Assembly (NCBI GenBank): GCA_020849535.1
Contig: JADLGB010000326.1
Location: 1 to 39,514, forward strand
Reading direction: 5' to 3'
Source: Candidatus Hydrogenedentota bacterium
GTDB taxonomy: Bacteria > Hydrogenedentota > Hydrogenedentia > Hydrogenedentales > SLHB01
DNA length: 39,514 nucleotides
Shown here: positions 25,552 to 33,185 of the stretch, piece by piece
How the letters are laid out: every line of letters starts with the position of its first letter
Numbering within the stretch: position 1 is the first letter of the stretch
Made by a program: the position numbers and the translations under genes
Notes under the pieces: model-generated
The model's input: the letters and a program-made list of their open reading frames with translations, nothing else
Database searches by the model: none
Told to the model about the DNA's origin: nothing

Positions 25552-28500
25552 TTACCATTTCAGTTCCGGAAGTTTCCGGACCATGATGTGTGTATCCCGG
25601 TTGCAACCAATGGGGCCCCAGTAATTGAAGTGGAAGGTGAATTGGCCGTATCCCCCTGCCATGAAATTCGGTTTCAGCCGTGTCCGCGTGAGGCTGTTGT
25701 GCCCTCCCGCACGCCGGCTCTTCCGGAGAGGCGACTTGGGCACCGAGTATGTGCGCTCCGGCGAGTGGTATTGAATGCAGACCCCTGGCGGAATGCGGGC
25801 GCTCACCACGGCACGGGTAACGACAACACCATGATCGTTATGCACTTCCACCCAGTCGTTATCGTTTACCGCAATCTCGGCCGCATCAGCGTCGTTCATC
25901 CATAGGGGTTCGACGCCTCGGGACAGCGTCGTCATGCGCTGGTTATCGCCGTACGTCGAGTGGATGTGCCACTTGCCGTGTGGGGTTAGATAATTTAGCG
26001 TCTTGGTCGGCCCCACCTCTTTGCTGAAGCGCATGTCAGCGTACTGTGTTGGCAGCGGTTTCGGCTTAAAGGTCGGCAGGTGCTCTCCGAACTGGAGATA
26101 CATGAGGTGATCCAGGTAGAAGTGTTGCCGCCCCGTCAATGTGCGCCATGGGACGAGCGCCTCTACGTTGTACGTGAACGGCGAGTACGGCCGTCCCTTT
26201 TCGATCAACGCCGACCACATGGGGCTGTTAATGAAGCGCTGCGGCCGGGTCTGAAGCCCTTTGTACGTGCAGCGGACCGACCGGGATTTCTCGGCCAGAT
26301 GCGTCAAGGGCAAGCCCACTTTTTCCTCCATGTTCTGGTAGGAACGATACGCGAGTTCGCCATTGGTGACCGTCGCAAACTGGAGGATGATGTTGCAGAC
26401 GTCTTGATCTTCCTTGAGGGATAGGTACCGGTTTCCATCCCACTCCTGAACCGGCTGGCTGGCGAGCGCCTCTTCATAAACATCTGCCACGTCGTAATGC
26501 GTGCCGTGTGCGCCCAGCCCATTCTGACACACGCCAGGTCCATAGGAGATGTACTGACGGTAAAGATTCTTGTAGTCCCGCTGCACCAGCTTGAATCCGG
26601 GCATCGTCTTTCCGGGAATGGCATCGATCTCGCCCTTCCTCCAATCTTTGAGATCGGGCTGAGCGATCTCCGCAGCGGTGTCATGCGCCAGCGGCGTCGC
26701 CACGATGTCCGGAACCGGATCGGGGAAGTGCCTCTCAGCCAGTTCAGAGAATCTCTTCGCAATGGCCTCGAAGATTTGCCAATCGCTCTTGGACTCCCAG
26801 CAAGGAGGAACCGCTGCAGAAAGCGGATGAATGAAACTGTGCATATCGGTCGAGTTCAGATCCGCCTTCTCATACCAGGTAGCGGCCGGCAATACGATGT
26901 CGGAGTACAAGGCCGACGTGTCCATCCGAAAATTCAGATCCACGACCAGGTCCATTTTTCCCTGGGGCGCCTCCTTGTGCCATGCAATTTCGCGGACGGA
27001 TTCCTCCGCCATATCCTCCGCAATGGCGTTGGTATGAGTGCCCAGGTAGTGTTTCAGGAAATACTCATGCCCTTTCGAACTGGCCATTAACGCATTGCCG
27101 CGCCAGATGTACCATACCCGTGGCCAGTTCTCGGGAGCGTCGGGGTCTTCAACCGAGAACTTGAGTTTGCCGGACTTCAACTTATTAACAACATAGTCTG
27201 CGACTTTGTCGGCCGAATTCGCGCCGTTCTCCTGTGCTTCGCGTGCCAGTTCAAGAGGGTTTTGATCGAACTGTGGATAGAATGGTAGCCAGCCGGAGCG
27301 CACGGCGCGCGCCTGCACGTCCATTGTGTGGCCCTGCGCGAGACTGTCGGGGGGCTGTTGACGTGGAACCGTATGATAGTCCGTAAAGTTCTTCTCATAC
27401 CGCCACTGGTCGGTGTGAACGTAGTGCCAGCTTGGGGCGTTCTGCAAGCGTGACGGCGGGTACCAGTCTTTACCCATGGCAATGCTGTTCCACGATTCCA
27501 TGGGCGCGAGTTTCTCCTGTCCCACGTAGTGGGCCAGTCCGCCGCCATTGACGCCGACGCATCCACAGAACATAAGGGCGTTCATACCGGCGCGATACAT
27601 CAGATTGCCGTGATACCAGTGGTTGATTCCCGCGCCGATGATGATCGTGCATTTTCCCTTGGTAAGCTCCGCCGTGCGTCCCCATTCCCTGGCAAACCGG
27701 ATTACCATGTCGCGACTCATACCCGTGTACTTCTCCGACCAAGCCGGTGTATACGGCATATCTTCGTCGTAGGATGCGGGATAGTCTCCGTCGAGACCGC
27801 GCGGCACGCCATACTGCGCCATCATCAGGTCGTAAACAGTTGCGACGAGCACCGTTTCACCGGTTGCAGTCTCGATCTGTTTCACCGGAACGGAGCGTAC
27901 AAGCTCGGTGCCCATGCCAAAGTCATCCAGTTGCACCGGTACGGCGTCGTCACGGTCATCAAGGAAGGTCAGCACCGGCTCGATTCCGCGGCCGTCCAAA
28001 CCGTCATTCAGCGTAAGATTCCATTTGCCCTTCTCAGAGCCCCACCGGAACCCACCGCTCCCCATGGGCATCTTCGGCCGCTTTTCCCGGCTGTCCCACA
28101 TGAGGAATTTCCAGTCACCATGTTCAACTTCCCTATAAGGTTCAATCCGGTTAGCGCGTAGAAGTTGACCGGGACGATACACACCGCCGTCATTGGTCTG
28201 AGATAGCTGAACGAGAAGGGGCGCGTCGGTATAGCGCTTCGTGTAGTCAATGAAGTAAGGCGTTTGTTGCTCGTGATGAAACTCTTTCAGCAGCACATGA
28301 TTGACTGCCATCCACCAGGCGCCGTCCTGTCCCGCATTGAGGGATACCCATTCGTCCGCATACTTCGCCACCTGATTGAAATCGGGGGCGAAAACCCACA
28401 TCTTGGATCCGTTGTGCCGGGCCTCTGCCGCGAAATGACAGTCGGGCGTGCGAGTCATGTTGAGATTGGAACCCATTACGGCAAGCAGCTTGGCGTTGTA

Positions 28501-29199
28501 CCAGTCGGCCGATTCATGAACGTCGGTCTGCTCTCCCCATACCTCCGGGGAGGCCGTCGGAAGATCGCAATACCAGTCATAAAACGATAAGGACACACCA
28601 CCCATCAACTGCAGCATCCGCGATCCGGATGCGTAACTGATCATGGACATGGCAGGTATGGGCGAAAAACCGGCAATCCGATCAGGACCGTACTTTCTAA
28701 TGGTATAGATATTGGCGGCGGCCATGACATCGAGCACAGTGTCCCAATCAGTCCGCCGAAAACCACCCTTGCCTCGGGCTACCTGCCAACGCTTGCGTGA
28801 AACAGGGTCATTGACCAAGGAACTCCACGCATCCACCGGGTCTTCAAACTCCGCGCGGGCCTTACGCCACAGGTCGAGAAGGGCGCCACGTATGTAGGGA
28901 TACTTCACCCGCAAAGGGCTGTATAGATACCAAGAAAAGGATATGCCACGCTGACATCCCCGGGGCTCGTAGGGCGGCAGACCGGCCTCCAATTCGGGGT
29001 AGTCAAGCTGCTGCATTTCCCACGTTACAATGCCTTCTTTGACATGGATCGCCCAACTGCAACCACCGGTGCAGTTGACGCCGTGAGTGCTCCGGACCAC
29101 TTTGTCGTGTTGCCAGCGGTTGCGGTAGAACTCCTCCCAGCTTCGCAGCTTGGGATCACATTCGTCCTTGATCCAATTGATGGCGTTTCGGAGATCCAT
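25552..29199 (-). CDS. narG: Respiratory nitrate reductase alpha subunit NarG
   Basis: The product has 1215 residues, the normal length. ATG 29199 has GAGG upstream and starts eight bases after narC ends. The N-terminal FeS motif HGVNCTGGCSW (H-x3-C-x3-C) is present. The segment EQTDVHESADWYNAKLLAVM contains the Asp expected to bind molybdenum. IIIGAGINHWYHGNLMYRAG and GCVGVNGGGLAHYVGQEKLA are classic NarG sequence. There is no twin-arginine signal: the vestigial region reads YRNRWQHDKVVRSTHG, as in cytoplasmic-facing NarG. It reduces nitrate to nitrite with bis-MGD molybdenum. The neighbouring mobB fits that need. Confidence 0.96.
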   Translation of the reverse strand: MDLRNAINWIKDECDPKLRSWEEFYRNRWQHDKVVRSTHGVNCTGGCSWAIHVKEGIVTWEMQQLDYPELEAGLPPYEPRGCQRGISFSWYLYSPLRVKYPYIRGALLDLWRKARAEFEDPVDAWSSLVNDPVSRKRWQVARGKGGFRRTDWDTVLDVMAAANIYTIRKYGPDRIAGFSPIPAMSMISYASGSRMLQLMGGVSLSFYDWYCDLPTASPEVWGEQTDVHESADWYNAKLLAVMGSNLNMTRTPDCHFAAEARHNGSKMWVFAPDFNQVAKYADEWVSLNAGQDGAWWMAVNHVLLKEFHHEQQTPYFIDYTKRYTDAPLLVQLSQTNDGGVYRPGQLLRANRIEPYREVEHGDWKFLMWDSREKRPKMPMGSGGFRWGSEKGKWNLTLNDGLDGRGIEPVLTFLDDRDDAVPVQLDDFGMGTELVRSVPVKQIETATGETVLVATVYDLMMAQYGVPRGLDGDYPASYDEDMPYTPAWSEKYTGMSRDMVIRFAREWGRTAELTKGKCTIIIGAGINHWYHGNLMYRAGMNALMFCGCVGVNGGGLAHYVGQEKLAPMESWNSIAMGKDWYPPSRLQNAPSWHYVHTDQWRYEKNFTDYHTVPRQQPPDSLAQGHTMDVQARAVRSGWLPFYPQFDQNPLELAREAQENGANSADKVADYVVNKLKSGKLKFSVEDPDAPENWPRVWYIWRGNALMASSKGHEYFLKHYLGTHTNAIAEDMAEESVREIAWHKEAPQGKMDLVVDLNFRMDTSALYSDIVLPAATWYEKADLNSTDMHSFIHPLSAAVPPCWESKSDWQIFEAIAKRFSELAERHFPDPVPDIVATPLAHDTAAEIAQPDLKDWRKGEIDAIPGKTMPGFKLVQRDYKNLYRQYISYGPGVCQNGLGAHGTHYDVADVYEEALASQPVQEWDGNRYLSLKEDQDVCNIILQFATVTNGELAYRSYQNMEEKVGLPLTHLAEKSRSVRCTYKGLQTRPQRFINSPMWSALIEKGRPYSPFTYNVEALVPWRTLTGRQHFYLDHLMYLQFGEHLPTFKPKPLPTQYADMRFSKEVGPTKTLNYLTPHGKWHIHSTYGDNQRMTTLSRGVEPLWMNDADAAEIAVNDNDWVEVHNDHGVVVTRAVVSARIPPGVCIQYHSPERTYSVPKSPLRKSRRAGGHNSLTRTRLKPNFMAGGYGQFTFHFNYWGPIGCNRDTHIMVRKLPELKW

Positions 29200-29207
29200 G
29201 ACTTACC

Positions 29208-30098
29208 TCAGAGTTTTGCAGCCTGTACCAACGGGCGCCGGACCGCGCGCAGGCGGCCCTTCCATATGAAGTCGAACGCCACCAGGAGCAGAACCGCGCC
29301 CCCCAAACCCAGTAAGAGAAACGACAATTGGGCCACGGTCACTTGTACGGGCGTGCCGTTTTTTGCCGTATCCTCAAACAGGGCTACCAAGACGTGAATC
29401 TCGTCGGGCCGCAGCGGATTGTCACGCAGTACGGACTGCATGGTAGGAGTAGCCGGAGATTGCAGCCACGCGCTGAGCGAGACTCGTCCCTGCAGCCGCT
29501 CGAAGACGCGCGTAAGATCGGGTCCTACGTTCCCTCCCCCAAGCCCACCAATGCCGGGGACAGAGTGGCACGCCATGCAGGCTGGCCCCCCATTGCTTAG
29601 GGATTGACGCCCCTTGAAGATCGCCATTCCTTGAGCCACGTCTGCCGGCGTGAACGGTTCCATGGACACCTGAATGCCTTTGAACTGGGATTCTTCAAGT
29701 GCGGACTCGGCTTCGATCAAGTCGAGGAGGAAGTCGACCTTTTCCGGGGTGAGACCGGGCACCTGAGGCATCACAACGCCGCGCGCTTCCTCCAATAGCT
29801 GTAGTGCGTAGGCGTCACCACTGTTGATTTTGGCTTGAGGATTCAGAATGTACGAACGGAGCCACTCCCGATCCCTGCGCTCAGTGACCCCTTTCAAGTC
29901 CGGTCCCGTGAGCCGACCCCCGCCAATGGTATGGCAGCTTGCGCAACTGCTCTTGAAAAACGCCGCCGTTTCCTGCGCAAAACTCGCTTCGCACCGAAGC
30001 ACCCCAGCCAGCACAAAGAAGCCTGTGAAAGACATCGCCAATTGGAGTGTCCGCCCGATCCGGCAGCATTGACTATTCGGATTTGCGCTCGATATCAT
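29208..30098 (-). CDS. narC: Dihaem cytochrome c NarC
   Basis: The product has 296 residues. ATG 30098 has a GGGGGAG ribosome binding site; an in-frame start at 30155 lacks one. A signal segment (AMSFTGFFVLAGVL) precedes two haem c motifs, CASCHTIGGGRLTGPDL and CMACHSVPGIGGLGGGNVGP. The C-terminus has one membrane helix (LSFLLLGLGGAVLLLVAFDF) with a basic end, anchoring it. The gene order narC-narG-narH-narJ-narI-narK is that of Thermus, where the cytochrome NarC joins the nitrate reductase and passes electrons onward. The same role is inferred here. It is the first gene of the run and has a clear promoter upstream. Confidence 0.85.
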   Translation of the reverse strand: MISSANPNSQCCRIGRTLQLAMSFTGFFVLAGVLRCEASFAQETAAFFKSSCASCHTIGGGRLTGPDLKGVTERRDREWLRSYILNPQAKINSGDAYALQLLEEARGVVMPQVPGLTPEKVDFLLDLIEAESALEESQFKGIQVSMEPFTPADVAQGMAIFKGRQSLSNGGPACMACHSVPGIGGLGGGNVGPDLTRVFERLQGRVSLSAWLQSPATPTMQSVLRDNPLRPDEIHVLVALFEDTAKNGTPVQVTVAQLSFLLLGLGGAVLLLVAFDFIWKGRLRAVRRPLVQAAKL

Positions 30099-30211
30099 CC
30101 CTACTCCCCCGAACGTGCGCCTGGATGCACCTCGCGTCCTTACCCCTCCAGGCACTAGCCATCCAGAGCACCATGGTCGTCACACGGATCTGAACCTTGC
30201 ATGTCAATTGT

Positions 30212-30257
30212 GGATATTTCTATCTATAACTCTAATGTATCGGCGCGCCGTTGTCAA
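30212..30257 (-). promoter_or_regulatory. narC operon promoter with shared downstream element
   Basis: On the minus strand: -35 TTGACA (30252-30257), a 17-bp spacer, -10 TAGAGT (30229-30234). Just downstream, where transcription should start, lies TATAGATAGAAATATC. The core GATA-GAAA-TATC is an inverted repeat. The hemerythrin promoter at 31145-31189 has the same three parts at the same spacing. The untranslated leader to narC would be about 120 bases. The downstream element is a candidate Rrf2 operator; that is inference. Confidence 0.75.
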
Positions 30258-30473
30258 GACCCTTGAGAACTCGTCGTCGCTTACCAGCAAACCCTGCCCC
30301 GTTCCGCTTGCAACCGGCGACAGCACAGATGGTCAGATTCTTTGGCCTGAAGTTTCACGGTAACCGGGAGTGAAGCGTGCCGAGTCACGCGGCACGATCA
30401 AACAACAGCATCAGTGCTCTATTCTCGCGCAGGGCAGGATCGACGATGCCCGGAACAGAACCCACGCGCGCCC
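30258..30473. other. Intergenic region upstream of the narC promoter
   Basis: No gene is supported. It separates the hemerythrin stop from the nar promoter on the same strand. I see no strong hairpin followed by a T-run, so some read-through from the hemerythrin gene is possible. Confidence 0.35.
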
Positions 30474-30974
30474 TCAGGTAGGGAGGAGACGGTTACGGAT
30501 CCCATCCGCCCAACCCGTCAAACCCAGGTTTTCCTCCCGAGCCATCTGCCGGATGTCTAGGACTTTCTGGATTTTCTCATCCGGTAATGTCTCTATGAGG
30601 ATGGACAAACCATCGCAGTCGCTGACGTGCGGCATAATGCTCTGCAGGATTCGTATGGCTTGCCGCGATTGATCATCGGAGATCTCTTCCGCACCTGCGA
30701 GCTCGATGAGCCGTTTCGCATTTGCTATGGCCATGTCGTGGTCGCTATACAGCTTCTCCACGTATTCGTCCGTAAAGAAAGCGGTCAACTCGGGATAGAG
30801 CGCCTCCTCTTCGTACCGAAAATGTGGTCCCGTGAGGCAGGCCAGTCTGTTGAGCAAAGATTGTATCTCTGCCCTCTTCTTGCTCCGGAAGGCGGAGACG
30901 AGTCCCAGTATCGTGTCTCGAACTGCCCGGTGCTCTTCTCGAAAGATGCACACGAATTCTTCTGCGACGGACAT
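30474..30974 (-). CDS. Hemerythrin-like (HHE) domain protein
   Basis: The product has 166 residues. ATG 30974 has GGAGGATT upstream; an in-frame extension further up lacks signal or homology. The di-iron ligands of a hemerythrin four-helix bundle are visible: His15 (FREEHRAVRD), His51 and Glu55 (PHFRYEEEALYPEL), His79 (YSDHDMAIA), His116 and Asp119/121 (MPHVSDCDG). Such proteins bind O2 or NO, or help repair iron-sulfur clusters under nitrosative stress. The promoter is nearly identical to that of the nar operon, so the two should be expressed together. The tail after ~140 is helical and basic. Confidence 0.88.
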   Translation of the reverse strand: MSVAEEFVCIFREEHRAVRDTILGLVSAFRSKKRAEIQSLLNRLACLTGPHFRYEEEALYPELTAFFTDEYVEKLYSDHDMAIANAKRLIELAGAEEISDDQSRQAIRILQSIMPHVSDCDGLSILIETLPDEKIQKVLDIRQMAREENLGLTGWADGIRNRLLPT

Positions 30975-31144
30975 GACTAATCCTCCATTGAAACTTCGGA
31001 ATTCCCGCGGGATCCAAACTCGGACTGGCGAACCGGACGGCGGGTAGCCTCGTGACCACAGGATGCCGTGGCGTGACGCTTCCCATGAAAACTGATGTCC
31101 GGACCCGAGCCAACCACCCTTCAAAGCAAAACCCGACACTACAC

Positions 31145-31189
31145 GATATTTCTATCCAGAACTCTATAGCCGTCGATCGACAATGTCAA
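31145..31189 (-). promoter_or_regulatory. Hemerythrin gene promoter with shared downstream element
   Basis: On the minus strand: -35 TTGACA (31184-31189), a 17-bp spacer, -10 TAGAGT (31161-31166), then TCTGGATAGAAATATC. The GATAGAAATATC core and its distance from the -10 match the nar promoter at 30212-30257, while the spacer sequences differ. The leader to the gene is long, about 180 bases. This is selective conservation of regulatory parts rather than a recent copy of the whole region. Confidence 0.75.
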
Positions 31190-31499
31190 ACTGGCGTTCG
31201 CCACTCCCTAGCAGTTGGCGGCCCACACGACGGCAACGCCGATCAGGAGGGACACGGTCTTTCCCAACCGCTGTCTTGCGGTGCACTACTCAAAGGTTTC
31301 AGAAGCTGGGTTACCTGAAATGCGGTAAGCGTCCCGTGAACAACATTTCCTCCTCCTGCTGGCGCGGCGTGGACAATACCGCCACGGCGAAACACGCGTG
31401 GTACAGTCTGGATGGCACGGATCAGTACCCAGCTCGCTACGGAAGCGTCAGCGGCGGACCTCGTAGTCATGTGTCTATTTATTAGTAACACGCGCCAGT
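31190..31499. other. Intergenic stretch between divergent genes
   Basis: No gene is supported. Short frames on both strands have no ribosome binding site or recognisable product. Confidence 0.35.
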
Positions 31500-31544
31500 G
31501 AATTCGCGAACTCGTTGTGAAGAGAATTCGCTTCTTTGTGAAGA
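31500..31544. repeat. Imperfect tandem repeat over the -35 region of the second rrf2 gene
   Basis: Two units follow one another: 31500-31523 and 31524-31544. Each starts GAATTCGC and ends TTGTGAAGA, with a variable middle. The TTGTGA copies are 21 bp apart, two helical turns, and the second copy is the likely -35 element. This arrangement suits two regulator molecules binding the same face of the DNA. Confidence 0.55.
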
Positions 31545-31565
31545 CCGCGCTATGATGCGTATAAT
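31536..31565 (+). promoter_or_regulatory. Promoter of the second rrf2 gene
   Basis: TTGTGA (31536-31541) and a perfect TATAAT (31560-31565) are 18 bp apart. The leader to the TTG start at 31721 would be about 150 bases and contains a 7-bp hairpin (GGGTGGT at 31662-31668 pairing with ACCACCC at 31681-31687) just before the ribosome binding site. Confidence 0.6.
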
Positions 31566-31720
31566 CTGTTAAGCGTGAGGATTTGTCTGTGATTCTCATG
31601 GGTCGCCGGCCGTGGCTTCGGGCGGGTTCGACTGTGCATTCGGTGTGACCTCAATCGTGTGGGGTGGTACGGCCGTTTCGACCACCCGTTCACGGTGGGG
31701 TATGACAAAGGAAACTGAAA

Positions 31721-32185
31721 TTGTTCTCACAAACCGCAGAATACGCTTTGCGCGCTGCCGTATGGCTCGCGCAGGCCGGCAATCAACCGCTAACTACTGC
31801 CGTCATCGCGGAGCGCGCGCGAATTCCAAAGGACTATCTTGCCAAAATACTGAAACAAATGGGCGACGCGAAGCTCGTTCGCTGTATGCGCGGAATCAAC
31901 GGTGGATGCGTCTTGGCCAGGCCTGCGGCCGAAATAAGCCTTCTGGACGTCATCGATGCGGTAGATCCGATCCATCGGATCGAGCATTGCCCTCTCGGTC
32001 TTGCCGAACATCGGGAAAACCTGTGTCCCTTGCACCGGCGCTTGGATAAGTCACTTGCCACCGTTCGGGCCGCGCTGGCAGAATCTTCGTTAAGGAAATT
32101 GAGCCTTGAGTCCCAACCCGGCCCGCCTCTTTGCGAACCAAAGTCCCAATTGGCAGCGAAGCGGCGCAGAACGAAAAGGAAGTAG
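31721..32185 (+). CDS. Rrf2-family transcriptional regulator (second copy)
   Basis: The product has 154 residues from TTG 31721, with AAAGGAAA about seven bases upstream. It begins in classic Rrf2 style (MFSQTAEYALRAAVWLAQAG), followed by IAERARIPKDYLAKILKQMG (recognition helix), VRCMRGINGGCVLARPA (wing) and LLDVIDAVD. The cluster loop reads CPLGLAEHRENLC: the outer Cys positions are present and the middle one is His, as in the copy at 13773-14231. The last 20 residues are strongly basic. It is transcribed away from the hemerythrin and nar genes and is the nearest candidate to bind their shared promoter element. NsrR-like NO sensing is plausible but not shown. Confidence 0.87.
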   Translation: MFSQTAEYALRAAVWLAQAGNQPLTTAVIAERARIPKDYLAKILKQMGDAKLVRCMRGINGGCVLARPAAEISLLDVIDAVDPIHRIEHCPLGLAEHRENLCPLHRRLDKSLATVRAALAESSLRKLSLESQPGPPLCEPKSQLAAKRRRTKRK

Positions 32186-32282
32186 TACACGGTACACATT
32201 CTGCCGCGAAGAGACCGATCCCCGACTTGAAGCCTGATTTCTCCATGAGCTCGGTAGATGGCCCGTATGGATGGGGTGTCAT

Positions 32283-32640
32283 TCATGACGCGAGCAGGAG
32301 AAAGCGCAATACCTTTGGGCCGGTCGCCTCGAAGTCTCTCGCGTTGATTGCCTCTGGGATACCGCTTGAGAGCACCGCACTAGTGTGCTTGGTGTCCTTG
32401 GCAGCCAATACGAGCGTGAGCGTTCCTCTCTGGCACTTTTCCTTGAGCAACGCAATTGACTCTCCTTGTTCGTCAAGTTCCACTCCTATCGGTCACCGAA
32501 TTCCTCCCACTTCACCAAATCCTTGAATGCGATGTCTTGACCCGGCGCTTGGAGCGGTCTTCTTCCTCCACCAGTCTAGCGCGGTATTCCCACCCAACTT
32601 GAGCCGTGCGGCCACCGCCGTCCAAATTGCAGAGCCACCG
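32283..32640 (-). pseudogene. DUF488-family gene, broken by frameshifts
   Basis: Reading the minus strand from ~32640, one frame gives TALDWWRKKTAPS, a second gives KDLVKWEEFGDR followed by a stop, and a third gives VELDEQGESIALLKEKCQRG and then TLTLVLAAKDTKHTSAVL. In order, these are the A-L-D-x-W-x-K-x-x-A-P-S, K-W-E-E-F and T-L-x-Y-A-A-(R/K)-D-x-x-H blocks of DUF488 proteins. At least two frame changes separate them, and the N-terminal V-D-R-L-W-P-R-G block is unclear. The gene is dead or the sequence here has errors. Confidence 0.6.
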
Positions 32641-32824
32641 CACCCCGTGAGACTCGTGCGAGCTGGAGACCGGCCGCCCTCCACTACCGTCGCCGCGATA
32701 CACGCCCAGACTGACGCCAAGACTCTCTTTGGCCAAAGTATGGAAGCTAATATGCGACGCGGAACGCGTTTTGTGAATGCGCAACATAAGCGAGGATGTC
32801 CCGGGCCATTCGGAATTGTTGGTA

Positions 32825-32853
32825 TTGACACATTCAATGGATAATGTTATCCT
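32825..32853 (+). promoter_or_regulatory. Promoter of the 68-aa gene
   Basis: TTGACA (32825-32830) and TATCCT (32848-32853) are 17 bp apart and point at the small gene starting at 32928, giving a leader of about 70 bases. Confidence 0.5.
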
Positions 32854-32927
32854 ATTTTACATGAAGGCTGAGGGCAGTGTGTGCACTTGTAAGGAGCTAA
32901 GGTCCTCGTAACTGAAGGGAGGCTGTC

Positions 32928-33134
32928 ATGGGTCGAAGTGATCGCCATAATATCAGCCGGATTAAGCTGGAAAACCTGCCACGAACGGGCCAGTCGGACG
33001 GCAAAGCGGGCTTTTCGGGCAAAGTGAGTATCGAGCCTCTAGGGCCGGGTGAAGGAATCTTGTTCGCCATTGGCCCAATTCGGTTCATACTGCGATCACC
33101 GTTTATGCCTCAAGATGGCGTCTTGAGTCAGTGA
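32928..33134 (+). CDS. Small protein, 68 aa, unknown
   Basis: ATG 32928 is preceded by AAGGGAGG, and a sigma70-type promoter lies at 32825-32853, so this short gene is probably real. The product is basic at the start (MGRSDRHNISRIKLENLPR), glycine-rich in the middle (GQSDGKAGFSGKVSIEPLGP), and then hydrophobic (ILFAIGPIRFILRSPF). There is no Cys and no typical signal peptide. It converges on the B12-type radical SAM gene, whose C-terminus looks like a peptide-recognition domain. A substrate role is conceivable, but convergent order is unusual for that. I recognise no family. Confidence 0.5.
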   Translation: MGRSDRHNISRIKLENLPRTGQSDGKAGFSGKVSIEPLGPGEGILFAIGPIRFILRSPFMPQDGVLSQ

Positions 33135-33185
33135 GCGCAAGTACGACCGTGTAGCCGCTTGTAAGTAGGGTTCTCCGCCGTAGGA

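Noticed and set aside
24615..25586. Long plus-strand frame of 323 codons
   Set aside because: It is fully antisense to narH, whose Fe-S motifs are certain; no recognisable product.
31612..32049. Plus-strand frame of 145 codons
   Set aside because: Overlaps the second rrf2 gene in another frame; Arg-rich shadow sequence.
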